A stretch of 64,000 nucleotides of DNA from RYN-111 sp963760125 (GCA_963760125.1 CAVXBV010000010.1:62001-126000), one strand, 5' to 3'; shown: positions 22,495 through 31,307, counted from the first letter of the stretch. Numbers and translations are program-made. The notes: generated from the sequence alone by a model not told the origin.

Positions 22495-23268
22495 TCAGTT
22501 GAGGCGGGCGCGGGCGAGTCCGGCTTGCCGTCGGGCCGTCGAGGCGGCGGCCTCGTCCACGTCGGCGACGAGCGCGGCGTACTCCTCGAGCACCGCGGCG
22601 CCCGCCGTGAACTCGCCGAGCCGGACCATCAGCTCCCCACGCTCCTGGCGCAGGGCCAGCGGGTGACGGGGCAGCAGCAGCGCCAGCTCGCAGGCCCACA
22701 ACCGCGTGCGGGTGGTCTCCAGGGAGCGCGGCGACTGGGCCGCGTGGGCCCGGATGTTGGTGAGCACGCGCAGCAGCAGCTCGGCGGGCGCCAGGACGGG
22801 CTCAGCGGGCACCGTCACCACGGCGCCTCCCGCGAACGGGTCGACCACCACGTGCTCGTCCTCCGGGTCGCCCACGCAGACCAGGACGTGGCCGGGCCGG
22901 CCCAGGCAGACCGCCGGGACGTCGAGGCGCGCGGCGACCTCGCACCACACGACGGACATCAGGATCGGGAGGCCGCGACCGCGGCGCAGCACCTCGTGCA
23001 GCAACGAGGAGCGCAGGTGGGCGTAGTCGTCCGCGGACCCCGAGAAGCCGGCGCGCGCGCCCAACGCCTGCGCCAGGGCGCGCGCGACGCTGACGGGTCG
23101 ACGGTCGGTCAGCACCACGGACGCAGCCAGCGCGTCGAGGGTGGCGAGGCTCTCCTCGACGTCCAGGTCGGGTTCGGCCTCCGCGCCGATCAGCAGGCAG
23201 GCGAGGGCGACGTCGACCGGTTCGGCGTGCAGTACCTCAGCGAAGCGGGCCCGCGAGTCCCGACTCAC
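22495..23268 (-). CDS. SirB1/transglutaminase-like family protein
   Basis: The 257-residue protein matches the SirB1 N-terminal transglutaminase-like family, with SSLLHEVLRRGRGLPILMSVVWCEVAARL, VCLGRPGHVLV and VVDPFAGG motifs around residues 86-145. A helical, TPR-like C-terminal region (about 180-255) follows. The catalytic role of this family is unsettled. The start ATG overlaps the stop of the preceding minus-strand gene (ATGA at 23265-23268), so the two are co-translated. Confidence 0.82.
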   Translation of the reverse strand: MSRDSRARFAEVLHAEPVDVALACLLIGAEAEPDLDVEESLATLDALAASVVLTDRRPVSVARALAQALGARAGFSGSADDYAHLRSSLLHEVLRRGRGLPILMSVVWCEVAARLDVPAVCLGRPGHVLVCVGDPEDEHVVVDPFAGGAVVTVPAEPVLAPAELLLRVLTNIRAHAAQSPRSLETTRTRLWACELALLLPRHPLALRQERGELMVRLGEFTAGAAVLEEYAALVADVDEAAASTARRQAGLARARLN

Positions 23269-23510
23269 CGACGCCGCACGGGGGCCGGCGGGACGCGCTT
23301 GGCGGCGAGCACGTCCTGCGCCACGACGGCGACCTCGGTGCCGTCCTTGCGGCGCACCGTGACGACACCGTCGACCCAGGACACCAGCTCTCCGAGGACG
23401 TCACCGAGGCCGCCTTCCGGCAACCGGCGCCGCAGGGAGATGCGCACACCGCTGTCGCCGGGGCCGACGTCGACCGTGTAGCGCACACCGGTTGGCTCGT
23501 CGGGCTCCAC
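23265..23510 (-). CDS. Small SH3-like barrel protein (Rv0428c N-terminal-domain type)
   Basis: The 81-residue protein is predicted all-beta (GVRYTVDVGPGDSGVRISLRRRLP ... LGELVSWVDGVVTVRRKDGTEVAVV ... VLAAKRVPPAP). It resembles the N-terminal SH3-like domain of Rv0428c-type GNAT acetyltransferases, but here stands alone without the acetyltransferase domain. Function is unknown. GTG 23510 is supported by TAGTCT 7 nt upstream. It diverges from fdxA and leads the SirB1 gene. Confidence 0.7.
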   Translation of the reverse strand: MEPDEPTGVRYTVDVGPGDSGVRISLRRRLPEGGLGDVLGELVSWVDGVVTVRRKDGTEVAVVAQDVLAAKRVPPAPVRRR

Positions 23511-23517
23511 GTCTGGG

Positions 23518-23523
23518 AGACTA
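23518..23523 (-). promoter_or_regulatory. Leaderless -10 box for the SH3-like gene
   Basis: Minus-strand TAGTCT ends 7 nt before GTG 23510. Confidence 0.45.
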
Positions 23524-23561
23524 GGCCCGCATCCCCGCGCGCATTGGAAGGAACACCTGCA

Positions 23562-23903
23562 GTGACCTACGTGATCGCCGAGCCCTGCGTCGACGTCAAG
23601 GACAAGGCGTGCATCGAGGAGTGTCCCGTCGACTGCATCTACGAGGGCAAGCGCTCGCTCTACATCCACCCCGACGAGTGCGTGGACTGCGGTGCCTGCG
23701 AGCCGGTCTGCCCCGTCGAGGCCATCTACTACGAGGACGACACCCCCGCGCAGTGGAAGGACTACTACCGCGCGAACGTCGACTTCTTCACCGAGACCAC
23801 CACCATCGGCAGCCCCGGCGGTGCGTCGAAGGTCGGCCCCGTCGACCTCGACCACCCGGTCGTCATGGCCTTCCCGCTCGGAAAGAACCTCGAGGGCACC
23901 TGA
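23562..23903 (+). CDS. fdxA: 7Fe ferredoxin (3Fe-4S / 4Fe-4S)
   Basis: The 113-residue electron carrier has the cysteine spacing of seven-iron ferredoxins: C-x7-C-x3-CP in the first cluster region (CVDVKDKACIEECP) and CVDCGACEPVCP for the 4Fe-4S cluster. A C-terminal extension typical of actinobacterial FdxA/FdxC follows. It supplies electrons in the cytoplasm. GTG 23562 is selected because GGAAGGA lies at 23546-23552. The next gene, dapC, begins 1 nt after its stop, as in many actinobacteria. Confidence 0.95.
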   Translation: MTYVIAEPCVDVKDKACIEECPVDCIYEGKRSLYIHPDECVDCGACEPVCPVEAIYYEDDTPAQWKDYYRANVDFFTETTTIGSPGGASKVGPVDLDHPVVMAFPLGKNLEGT

Positions 23904-23904
23904 C

Positions 23905-24999
23905 GTGCAGGGCTGGGCAGCGCGCGCTCAGCTCCCCGAGTTCCCGTGGGATCAGCTCGCGCCGTACGGCGAGAGGGCACGAGCTCATCCCGGCGGGATC
24001 ATCGACCTGTCCATCGGGACGCCGGTCGACCCCACCCCCGTCGTGGTGCAGGAGGCGCTGCGGGCTGCCTCGGACGCTCCGGGCTACCCGCTGACGATCG
24101 GCTCGCCGGCTCTGCGGGAGTCCCTCGTCGCCTGGTCACGACGGCGCCTGGGCGCGGACGTCGGCGCCCAGCACGTCGTGCCGAGCATCGGCAGCAAGGA
24201 GCTCGTGTCCCTGCTGCCGTCCCTGCTCGGGCTGCGGGACTGCCGGGTGCTCATCCCCGCCCTGGCCTACCCGACCTACGACGTCGGCGCGCGCCTCGCC
24301 GGCTGCACTCCGGTCCCGACGGCAGACCCGGTGGCGGAGGACCCGACCGGCGTCGGGCTGGTCTGGCTCAACAGCCCCGGCAACCCCCACGGCGAGGTCT
24401 GGTCCGCCGAGCGGCTGCGGGCCACGGTCGCCTGGGCGCGCGAGCACGAGATCCTCGTGGCGAGCGACGAGTGCTACCTCGAGCTCGGTTGGGAGGTCGA
24501 GCCGGTCAGCGTCCTGCACCCCAGCGTCTGCGGCGACGCCGTCGACGGCCTGCTGTCGCTGCACTCGTTGAGCAAGCGGTCCAACCTGGCCGGCTACCGC
24601 AGCGGCTTCCTCGTGGGCGACGCGGCGGCGGTCGGCGTGGTGGTCGAGGCCCGAAAGCACATCGGACTGCTTCCGCCCGCGCCCGTGCAGGCCGCGACGG
24701 TCGCGGCCCTGGCCGACGACGCGCACGTGGCGGAGCAGCGGGAGCGCTACCGGACGCGTCGCGAGGTGCTGCGCGCGGCCTTCGAGGGGGCGGGCTTCCG
24801 CCTCGACCACAGCGAGGCCGGGCTGTACCTCTGGCTGACCCGCGGCGAGGACTGCTGGCAGACGGTGGAGCACCTGGCGTCGCTGGGGATCCTCGCGGCG
24901 CCCGGTGCCTTCTACGGGGTCGCCGGCGCCCGGCACGTGCGGGTGGCGCTCACGGCGACGGACGAGCGGGTCGCTGCGGCCGCGGAGCGCCTGTCCTAG
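23905..24999 (+). CDS. dapC: Succinyldiaminopimelate aminotransferase
   Basis: The 364-residue class I/II PLP enzyme converts N-succinyl-2-amino-6-ketopimelate to N-succinyl-LL-DAP in lysine and peptidoglycan precursor synthesis. The PLP lysine is in LSLHSLSKRSNLAGYRSGF, with SDECYLELGW and NSPGNPHG motifs of this aminotransferase group. The fdxA-dapC pairing and nearby dapD and dapE support the assignment. GTG 23905 lies 1 nt after the fdxA stop. It converges on dapD, the two stop codons sharing CTAG at 24996-24999. Confidence 0.92.
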   Translation: MQGWAARAQLPEFPWDQLAPYGERARAHPGGIIDLSIGTPVDPTPVVVQEALRAASDAPGYPLTIGSPALRESLVAWSRRRLGADVGAQHVVPSIGSKELVSLLPSLLGLRDCRVLIPALAYPTYDVGARLAGCTPVPTADPVAEDPTGVGLVWLNSPGNPHGEVWSAERLRATVAWAREHEILVASDECYLELGWEVEPVSVLHPSVCGDAVDGLLSLHSLSKRSNLAGYRSGFLVGDAAAVGVVVEARKHIGLLPPAPVQAATVAALADDAHVAEQRERYRTRREVLRAAFEGAGFRLDHSEAGLYLWLTRGEDCWQTVEHLASLGILAAPGAFYGVAGARHVRVALTATDERVAAAAERLS

Positions 25000-25907
25000 T
25001 TGGCGTGCAGCGCCGCGTTCAGCTCGACGGTCTTGCCGGCGCGCGCCTGGGCGCGGATCCGGCCGGTCACCGAGTCGCGCAGGAACAGCAGGCCTGACGA
25101 ACCGGACAGGTCGCGGCCCTTCACGACCCGACCGTCCTGAAGCGTGATCTTCGTGCCGGAGGTGACGTAGCAGCCGGCTTCCACGACGCAGTCGTCACCG
25201 AGGCTGATGCCCGTCCCCGCGTTGGCGCCGACCAGGCAGCGCTTGCCGATGCGGATGACCTCGGTCCCGCCGCCGGACAGGGTGCCCATCACCGACGCGC
25301 CGCCACCGATGTCGCTCCCGTCGTCGACGACGACCCCGGCGCTGATGCGTCCCTCGACCATCGACGTCCCGAGCGTCCCGGCGTTGAAGTTCACGAAGCC
25401 CTCGTGCATGACCGTGGTGCCCGCGGCCAGGTGGGCTCCGAGCCGCACCCGGTCGGCGTCGGCGATCCGCACGCCACCGGGCAGCACGTAGTCGACCATC
25501 CGCGGGAACTTGTCGACCGAGTGCACGAGCACGGGGCCGCGCGCCATCAGTCGTAGGCGGGTCGCCTCGAAGCCCTCGACCGCGCAGGGCCCGGAGTTCG
25601 TCCACACGACGTTGCTCAGCAGGCCGAAGACGCCCGTGAGGTCGAGGCCGTGCGGCGCGACGAGCCGGTGGGACAGCAGGTGCAGGCGCAGGTAGGCGTC
25701 GGCGGCGCTGGTGGGCGCCTCGTCGAGGTCGATCGCGACGGTGACCACCTCACGGCGCACCCCCCGGGCAGCATCGGCCACCGCGAGGGCGTCCAGGCCG
25801 TCCGTCGCCGCGGCGCTCTCTCCCAGGGCGGGGGAGGGGTACCAGGTGTCCAGCACCTGGCCGTCGTCGGTGATCGTGGCCAGGCCGGTACCGCAGGCGG
25901 TCGTCAT
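24996..25907 (-). CDS. dapD: 2,3,4,5-tetrahydropyridine-2,6-dicarboxylate N-succinyltransferase
   Basis: The 303-residue trimeric acyltransferase has an N-terminal alpha/beta region and a left-handed beta-helix of hexapeptide repeats (about 165-270, e.g. GAHLAAGTTVMHEGFVNFNAG, SMVEGRISAGVVVDDG). It transfers succinyl from succinyl-CoA to tetrahydrodipicolinate, upstream of DapC. Length and the MVEGRIS motif match the actinobacterial DapD group. ATG 25907 has a leaderless box 7 nt upstream. It is divergent from dapE with 54 nt between start codons. Confidence 0.94.
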   Translation of the reverse strand: MTTACGTGLATITDDGQVLDTWYPSPALGESAAATDGLDALAVADAARGVRREVVTVAIDLDEAPTSAADAYLRLHLLSHRLVAPHGLDLTGVFGLLSNVVWTNSGPCAVEGFEATRLRLMARGPVLVHSVDKFPRMVDYVLPGGVRIADADRVRLGAHLAAGTTVMHEGFVNFNAGTLGTSMVEGRISAGVVVDDGSDIGGGASVMGTLSGGGTEVIRIGKRCLVGANAGTGISLGDDCVVEAGCYVTSGTKITLQDGRVVKGRDLSGSSGLLFLRDSVTGRIRAQARAGKTVELNAALHAN

Positions 25908-25914
25908 GACCTCC

Positions 25915-25920
25915 AGCCTA
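25915..25920 (-). promoter_or_regulatory. Leaderless -10 box for dapD
   Basis: Minus-strand TAGGCT ends 7 nt before ATG 25907. A weaker CAGACT box at 25949-25954 stands 7 nt before the divergent dapE ATG 25962, so both genes may be leaderless. Confidence 0.5.
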
Positions 25921-25961
25921 GGGAACAGCCGAGGGGGACCCGGTTTGGCAGACTCGCGGAC

Positions 25962-27014
25962 ATGGACCTCACTGCCGACCCGATCGACCTCACGGCCGCC
26001 CTGGTCGACGTGCAGAGCGTCAGCGGTGACGAGCAGCGACTGGCCGACCTGGTGGACGATGCCCTCCGGGCGCTGCCGCACCTGACCGTGACCCGCACCG
26101 GCAACAACCTGATCGCCCGTACCGACCTCGGTCGGGACCGGCGGGTCCTGCTTGCCGGCCACCTCGACACCGTCCCCGTCGCGGACAACCTGCCGAGCCG
26201 CCGTGAGGGCGATCTGCTGTACGGCTGCGGGACCAGCGACATGAAGAGCGGCGACGCGGTCCTGCTCCACCTGGCGGCGACCGTCGCTGACCCGACGTAC
26301 GACCTGACTTTCGTCCTGTACGACAACGAGGAGGTCGAGGCCTCGCGCAACGGCCTCGGCACCCTGGTCCGCGACCACCGGGACCTGCTCGAGGCCGACC
26401 TCGCCATCCTCATGGAACCCACCAACGGGCAGGTCGAGGCGGGCTGTCAGGGCACGCTCCGGGTCGACATCGCGCTGACCGGTCGACGGGCCCACAGCGC
26501 CCGGTCGTGGCTGGGCGTCAACGCGATCCACGCGGCCACCCCCGTGCTCCAGGTGCTCCAGGACTACCGGGCGCGCGACGTCGACATCGACGGCTGCACC
26601 TACCGCGAGGGTCTGCAGGCCGTCGGCATCTCCGGTGGCCACGCCGGCAACGTGGTGCCTGACGCCTGCACCGTCACGGTGAACTTCCGCTTCGCCCCCG
26701 ACCGCTCGGAGGACGCAGCGCTCGCGCACGTTCGTGAGGTCTTCGCCGGGTTCGACGTCACCTGCACCGACTCCAGCGGGGGCGCGCTCCCCGGGCTGAC
26801 CCAGCCTGCGACGCGGCACTTCGTCGACGCGGTCGGCGAAACACCGGTCGCGAAGTACGGCTGGACCGACGTCGCGCGATTCAGTGCCCTCGGCATCCCG
26901 GCGCTGAACTACGGCCCCGGGGACCCCAACCTGGCGCACACCCGGGAGGAGCACGTCGACGTCCGGCAGGTCACCCTGGCCACGGCGGTCCTCCGGTCTT
27001 ACCTCTCGGAGTGA
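25962..27014 (+). CDS. dapE: Succinyl-diaminopimelate desuccinylase
   Basis: The 350-residue M20 metallohydrolase removes succinate from N-succinyl-LL-DAP, the third of the succinylase-branch steps represented here. Metal ligands and catalytic residues are visible in LAGHLDTVPV, YGCGTSDMKSGD, YDNEEVEASRNG and the late AHTREEHV. The dimerisation domain spans about residues 175-290. ATG 25962 is chosen by context and by the CAGACT box 7 nt upstream. The gene is monocistronic or runs into the NTF2-like gene 87 nt downstream. Confidence 0.94.
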   Translation: MDLTADPIDLTAALVDVQSVSGDEQRLADLVDDALRALPHLTVTRTGNNLIARTDLGRDRRVLLAGHLDTVPVADNLPSRREGDLLYGCGTSDMKSGDAVLLHLAATVADPTYDLTFVLYDNEEVEASRNGLGTLVRDHRDLLEADLAILMEPTNGQVEAGCQGTLRVDIALTGRRAHSARSWLGVNAIHAATPVLQVLQDYRARDVDIDGCTYREGLQAVGISGGHAGNVVPDACTVTVNFRFAPDRSEDAALAHVREVFAGFDVTCTDSSGGALPGLTQPATRHFVDAVGETPVAKYGWTDVARFSALGIPALNYGPGDPNLAHTREEHVDVRQVTLATAVLRSYLSE

Positions 27015-27101
27015 TCCGAACGGGCCATGGTCGGAGGCCACTGCGGCGCCTAGCGTCCGCAGGACGGGCCGTCCTGGCCCCTTTGCCCGTGGGAGGCCCG
27101 C

Positions 27102-27533
27102 ATGGAGAGCAACACCGAGCGGACCTGGCGTGCGTACGCCGCCTTCACCGCCTCGGACGTCCAGGTGCTGACGGAGCTGATCGCCCCGGACGTCAGGTGG
27201 GTGGTGGGCGGCGCGCACAGCCTCAGCGGCAGCTACGTTGGTCGGGGCGCGACGTTCGCCTACTTCAGCCGCCTGATGCTGGTCACCGAGGGAACGTTCC
27301 GCATCGCGCCCGAGTCGGTCACCGAGATCGACGCCTCGACCGTGCTCGTCGTCGCCAGGGTCTCCGCCAGGGCGCGCGGCCAGCGGCTCGACGAGCTGAT
27401 GGTCCAGCTGCTCGAGATCCGCGACGGGCAGGCGACCCACGCGCGCAGCTTCCTCGAGAACGGTCACCGCTGGGACGAGCTGTTCGGACGCACGCCCTCG
27501 CTGCTGGCGCACGCGCAGGGCCTGCGCGCGTAG
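27102..27533 (+). CDS. SnoaL/NTF2-like protein
   Basis: The 143-residue protein resembles the cone-shaped NTF2/SnoaL fold used by ketosteroid isomerase-like and polyketide-cyclase-like proteins. Segments such as WRAYAAFTASDVQVLTELIAPDVRW and GRGATFAYFSRL are typical. No specific catalytic set is evident, so the substrate is unknown. ATG 27102 follows GGGAGG. It is flanked by dapE and a LOG-family gene. Confidence 0.75.
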   Translation: MESNTERTWRAYAAFTASDVQVLTELIAPDVRWVVGGAHSLSGSYVGRGATFAYFSRLMLVTEGTFRIAPESVTEIDASTVLVVARVSARARGQRLDELMVQLLEIRDGQATHARSFLENGHRWDELFGRTPSLLAHAQGLRA

Positions 27534-27592
27534 CGACGCTCCTCTCCTCCGTCGGCGGCGGACCTGTCCGCACGCGCGCGGCCGACCGCAAC

Positions 27593-27598
27593 TAGGTT
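27593..27598 (+). promoter_or_regulatory. Leaderless -10 box for the first LOG gene
   Basis: TAGGTT ends 7 nt before ATG 27606. It fixes the start at 27606 and not at the in-frame TTG 27597. Confidence 0.5.
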
Positions 27599-27605
27599 GC
27601 GACAC

Positions 27606-28409
27606 ATGGACGACAGCAGACGCGACACCGAGCGCGAGTCCGTCGAGGCCAACGCCGCGGCGCAAGAGGGGACCCACCGGGCCAACCGCCAGGAGGGGCC
27701 GGTGCGGCGGCGCGGGCGGCAGGTCCGCGTCACCACGACCGACCAGCGGTTGCTGGACAACCGCGGTCCCTCGGACTGGGTGCACACAGACCCCTGGCGC
27801 GTCCTGCGCATCCAGTCGGAGTTCGTCGAGGGCTTCGGCATGCTCGCCGAGCTCGGCAAGGCGATCACCGTGTTCGGGTCTGCGCGCACCAAGCCGGACG
27901 ACCCGTTCTACGCCCAGGCTGAGCTCCTCGGGGGGAAGCTCTCCGAGGCCGGGTACGCCGTGATCACGGGCGGGGGGCCGGGGATCATGGAGGCGGCGAA
28001 CAAGGGCTGCCATGACGCGGGCGGGACGTCCGTCGGGCTCGGCATCGAGCTGCCCTTCGAGCAGTCGATGAACGAGTGGGTCGACCTGGGGATGGTCTAC
28101 CGGTACTTCTTCGCGCGAAAGACCTGCTTCTTGAAGTACTCCATCGGCTACGTCGGCTTCCCCGGTGGCTACGGGACCCTCGATGAGATCTTCGAGGCCG
28201 TGACGATGATCCAGACCGGCAAGATCACCTCGTTCCCCCTGGTGCTGTTCGGGACCGACTTCTGGCGTCCCATGCTCGACTGGATCAGCGACACCGTCCT
28301 GGCCGACGGGAAGATCAGCCCGGCCGACACCGACCTGTTCCAGCTCACCGACGACGTCGACGAGGTGGTCCACCTGATGCGGCAGGCCGAGGCCGAGAAG
28401 TTCGGCTGA
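27606..28409 (+). CDS. LOG-family (TIGR00730) nucleoside monophosphate phosphoribohydrolase, long form
   Basis: The 267-residue protein carries the Rossmann-like TIGR00730 core from about residue 75, with GGGPGIMEAANKG and the PGGYGTLDEIFE signature (PGGxGTxxE) that forms the active site. A charged, Arg-rich N-terminal extension of about 70 residues precedes it. LOG proteins release free bases such as cytokinins from nucleotide monophosphates. This long form is a conserved actinobacterial paralogue of unproved substrate. A second LOG gene begins 3 nt after its stop. Confidence 0.88.
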   Translation: MDDSRRDTERESVEANAAAQEGTHRANRQEGPVRRRGRQVRVTTTDQRLLDNRGPSDWVHTDPWRVLRIQSEFVEGFGMLAELGKAITVFGSARTKPDDPFYAQAELLGGKLSEAGYAVITGGGPGIMEAANKGCHDAGGTSVGLGIELPFEQSMNEWVDLGMVYRYFFARKTCFLKYSIGYVGFPGGYGTLDEIFEAVTMIQTGKITSFPLVLFGTDFWRPMLDWISDTVLADGKISPADTDLFQLTDDVDEVVHLMRQAEAEKFG

Positions 28410-28412
28410 GGC

Positions 28413-29009
28413 GTGGCCGCGATCTGCGTCTTCTGTGCGTCCTCCACCCGCATCGCTCCGGCCTACGTCGCGCTCGCTGCGGACGTCGGCCGCGAGATCG
28501 CACGGAGGGGACACTCCCTGGTGAGCGGCGGGGGAGCGCAGTCGTCCATGGGGGCAGTCGCCCGGGCGGCGCGGGAGGGCGGTGCCCGGACGGTCGGGGT
28601 CATCCCCGCGGCGCTGCTCGAGCTCGAGGTCGGGGACCGCGACGCGGACGAGCTGCTCGTCGTCGACGACATGCGCACCCGCAAGGCTCTCATGGACTCC
28701 CGCTCAGACGGCTTCCTCGCCCTGCCGGGCGGCCTGGGCACCTTGGAGGAGCTCACCGAGGTCTGGACCGCGCGGCTGCTCGGCATGCACGTCAAGCCGG
28801 TGGTCGCGCTGGACCTCGACGGCCTGTATGAGCCGCTGCGCGCTCAGGTGGACCTCATGGTGGAGCGAGGCTTCGTCCGGCAGGCGGCCGCCGACGCGTT
28901 GCAGTGGGCCGACAGCGTCGACGAGGCGTTCGGGCTGCTCGAGGCGGGGCTCGCTCGACCGCGCCGGATCGTCCCGGCGGTCGAGGAGGAGCTCGAAGCC
29001 GAGCCCTGA
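28413..29009 (+). CDS. LOG-family (TIGR00730) phosphoribohydrolase, short form
   Basis: The 198-residue protein is a standard-length LOG enzyme with an opening ICVFCASS motif, SGGGAQSSMGAVA and PGGLGTLEELTEVW. The family cleaves nucleoside 5'-monophosphates to base and ribose phosphate. The GTG start lies 3 nt after the upstream LOG gene, making a tandem, co-transcribed paralogue pair. A DivIVA-domain gene follows after 32 nt. Confidence 0.9.
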   Translation: MAAICVFCASSTRIAPAYVALAADVGREIARRGHSLVSGGGAQSSMGAVARAAREGGARTVGVIPAALLELEVGDRDADELLVVDDMRTRKALMDSRSDGFLALPGGLGTLEELTEVWTARLLGMHVKPVVALDLDGLYEPLRAQVDLMVERGFVRQAAADALQWADSVDEAFGLLEAGLARPRRIVPAVEEELEAEP

Positions 29010-29041
29010 CCTCCCCGAGCGGCGAGGGCGGACGTGCGACG

Positions 29042-29885
29042 ATGCCGGGCGTGCTGATCGTCCTCTACCTGCTCGTGGCCGTCGCCGTGCTGTTCGTCGC
29101 GGCGGTCGTGGCCACCCGTGACGTCGACGGCCTGGCTGACGCCCCGCCCGACCGCGCCGACGTCGGTCTGCCGGACGGTCCCCTCGAGGCGGAGGACGTC
29201 GCCGAGCTGCGCTTCGACATGGTGCTCCGCGGCTACCGCATGAGCGAGGTCGACGAGGTCCTGGCCCGCCTGGCGGGGGCGCTGACCGCCCGGGACCACC
29301 GGATCGACGAGCTGACGCGGGCCCTGGCCGAGGCGGTGGAACCCGTCCTCGCCGAGGCCGAAGCGCGTGCGGTGCACCCGGCGCCCGTGGCGCCCGCACC
29401 CCTCCAGCCCGTGAGCCCGGCGGCCGCCGAGCCCGAGCCGGAGCCAGCGAGGCGCACCGACGTCTTGCTGCCCGCCCCGCCGCCCGACGTGGGCGTGCCC
29501 CCGGCAGCTGCCTTCACCGCGGGACCGCCGGCCTCAGGGCCCACCAGCGCGGTCGTCACGCCGCTGGGCGCGTCACCCGTCCTGTTCGGGGCGTCCGACG
29601 CGCCGGGGACCGACGAGACCGAGCCCGTCGAGACCCGAGCCCGACCCCGAGCCCGACCCCGAGCCCGACCCCGAGCCGGACGCGCCCGCCGGCCCGCCGG
29701 CAGAGGCCGGACCCGCCCAGGACCGCGACGACGACCTGTTCCCCGAGGTGCTCAGCGCCGAGCCGGCGGCCGAAGGCCTTCCGGACGCGGGGGAGTCGTG
29801 GGACCGGCCCCGCGCGCAGGACGCCTGGCTCGCGAGCGACGTACCTGTCGACGACCCGGCTGGCGAAGACCCGGCCGACGACTGA
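29042..29885 (+). CDS. Membrane-anchored DivIVA-domain protein with acidic tail, apparent frameshift
   Basis: The frame from ATG 29042 encodes one TM helix (residues 3-25) and a DivIVA-like motif (LRFDMVLRGYRMSEVDEVL, about 60-78), followed by a Pro/Ala/Glu-rich segment. Near 29635 the frame turns into Arg/Pro-rich sequence and would run on to 29962 inside the next gene. In the +1 frame an acidic tail (EPDPEPDP repeats, then a Glu/Asp-rich end) continues with normal codon use to TGA at 29883-29885. The switch falls at a 12-nt tandem repeat. A 1-nt indel, real or from sequencing, is the simplest reading. The role may be in polar growth or division, by analogy to DivIVA. Confidence 0.65.
29637..29684 (+). 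repeat. 12-nt tandem repeat at the DivIVA-protein frameshift
   Basis: The unit GAGCCCGACCCC occurs three times exactly from 29637 to 29672, followed by a diverged copy. In frame +1 it encodes Glu-Pro-Asp-Pro; in the upstream frame it encodes Arg/Pro/Ala. Confidence 0.8.
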
Positions 29886-29895
29886 GACTGGGCGC

Positions 29896-30357
29896 ATGCC
29901 TGCCAGCCTGGTCCTGTCGGTCGACGTCGATGCGCCTGTCGCGCGGACCTGGGCGGCGGTGACCGACTGGGCGCACCAGGGCGAGTGGATGCTCGGGACG
30001 AGGGTCAAGGGGACGGCGCAGGACGGTCAGGGTGTCGGCGGCGGCCTCGAGGCCTTCACCGGCGTCGGGCGTCTCGGGTTCCTGGACACCATGGAGATCA
30101 CGGTGTGGGAGCCGCCGTACCGCTGCCACGTCCTGCACACCGGTCGCGTCGTGCGCGGCACGGGGGAGTTCGAGGTGCGCCCGCGCGGGGACGGGCTGAG
30201 CACGTTCGTGTGGCGTGAGGACCTCGACCTCCCGCTCGGGGTGCTCGGTCGGCTGGCGTGGCCGCTGGTGCGTCCCGTCTTCGCGTACGGCGTCCAGAGG
30301 TCCCTGAACGGCTTCGCGCGATGGGTGGAGGCCCAGACGCACGACTGGGCGGCCTAG
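29896..30357 (+). CDS. SRPBCC (START-like) domain protein
   Basis: The 153-residue protein has the helix-grip fold pattern of polyketide cyclase/START proteins: SVDVDAPVARTWAAVTDWAHQGEW at the start, a central beta-rich region and a C-terminal helix (LNGFARWVEAQ). These proteins bind hydrophobic ligands. No specific ligand can be named. The start lies 10 nt after the end of the shifted DivIVA frame, which supports that frame as the true one. Its stop shares CTAG with the convergent enoyl-CoA hydratase. Confidence 0.8.
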   Translation: MPASLVLSVDVDAPVARTWAAVTDWAHQGEWMLGTRVKGTAQDGQGVGGGLEAFTGVGRLGFLDTMEITVWEPPYRCHVLHTGRVVRGTGEFEVRPRGDGLSTFVWREDLDLPLGVLGRLAWPLVRPVFAYGVQRSLNGFARWVEAQTHDWAA

Positions 30358-31142
30358 CGCCCCTCGAACACCGGCGCCTGCTTGGTGAGGAAGGCCTTGA
30401 CGGCTCCGTGATGGTCGGACGTCCGGCCGGCAACGGTCTGCTGCTCGTCCTCCTTGGCGAGGGCCTCGACCAGCGTGCTGTCCGCGGCGAAGCGCACGGA
30501 CTCCTTGATGCAGGCATAGGCCGTCGTCGGGCCGTGCGCGAGCTTGCGGGCCAGCTCGGTGGCGACCTCCAGGACGTGGTCGGGGCCGACGACGATGTTC
30601 ACCAGGCCCATCTCGAGGGCGGCCTCGGCCGTGAACGGCTCGGCGAGCAGCAGCAGCGCGGTGGCGCGTCCGGCGCCGATCAGCCGCGGCAGAGTCCAGG
30701 ACAGGCCCGAGTCGGCGGTCAGGCCGATGCCGGCAAAGGCGGTGGTGTAGCGCGACCCGGCCGCGCCGATCCGCAGGTCGAGCGCGCAGGCCAGGCCGAG
30801 CCCCGCGCCGGCGGCCGTCCCGTTGATCGCCGCGATCGTCGGGAACGGCAGGCCCGCCAGCGCGGTCACCAGCGGGTTGTAGTGCCGGGCGACCGTGGAC
30901 AGCGGGGCGGGGTCGCCGGCGTCGAGCAGCGCGGCGTGCTCCTTGAGGTCCTGGCCGACGCAGAAGGCGCGGCCCGTACCGGTCAGCACCAGGGCGCGCA
31001 CGCGGTCGTCGGCGGCGACCTGGGACACGGCCTCGTTGAGGCCCTCCTTGGCCCCGATGGTCAGGGAGTTCATGCCCTCGGGGCGGTTGAGGGTGATCGT
31101 GGCGACGCCGTCGACGACGGTGAGCAGGACCGGCTCGGTCAT
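30354..31142 (-). CDS. Enoyl-CoA hydratase/isomerase family protein
   Basis: The 262-residue crotonase-fold protein shows the CoA-binding and oxyanion-hole motifs LTGTGRAFCVGQDLKEH and INGTAAGAGLGLACALDLRI. The second oxyanion-hole segment and the position of Asp (TADSGLSW) resemble PaaG/PaaB-like isomerases, so 1,2-epoxyphenylacetyl-CoA isomerase is possible. No other phenylacetate genes are present, so I keep the family name. ATG 31142 is the family-typical start (MTEPVLLTVVDGVATITLNRP). Confidence 0.88.
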   Translation of the reverse strand: MTEPVLLTVVDGVATITLNRPEGMNSLTIGAKEGLNEAVSQVAADDRVRALVLTGTGRAFCVGQDLKEHAALLDAGDPAPLSTVARHYNPLVTALAGLPFPTIAAINGTAAGAGLGLACALDLRIGAAGSRYTTAFAGIGLTADSGLSWTLPRLIGAGRATALLLLAEPFTAEAALEMGLVNIVVGPDHVLEVATELARKLAHGPTTAYACIKESVRFAADSTLVEALAKEDEQQTVAGRTSDHHGAVKAFLTKQAPVFEGR

Positions 31143-31307
31143 GGCAGGGCTCCAAGGGTGCGAGGGGGCACCCAGCCTTGCAGGCGCCCGGATCGGGTCT
31201 TTCCGGCGTCCCGGCTACCACGCCGAGGCGCGCATGCATGAGAATGGACACAAGCAACCGCCGGGCCGCACCACGGCTCGGTGCACCTGACTGATGGAGG
31301 TACGGCG

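Noticed and set aside
29637..29684. A CRISPR-like array
   Set aside because: It is a 12-nt coding tandem repeat without spacers.
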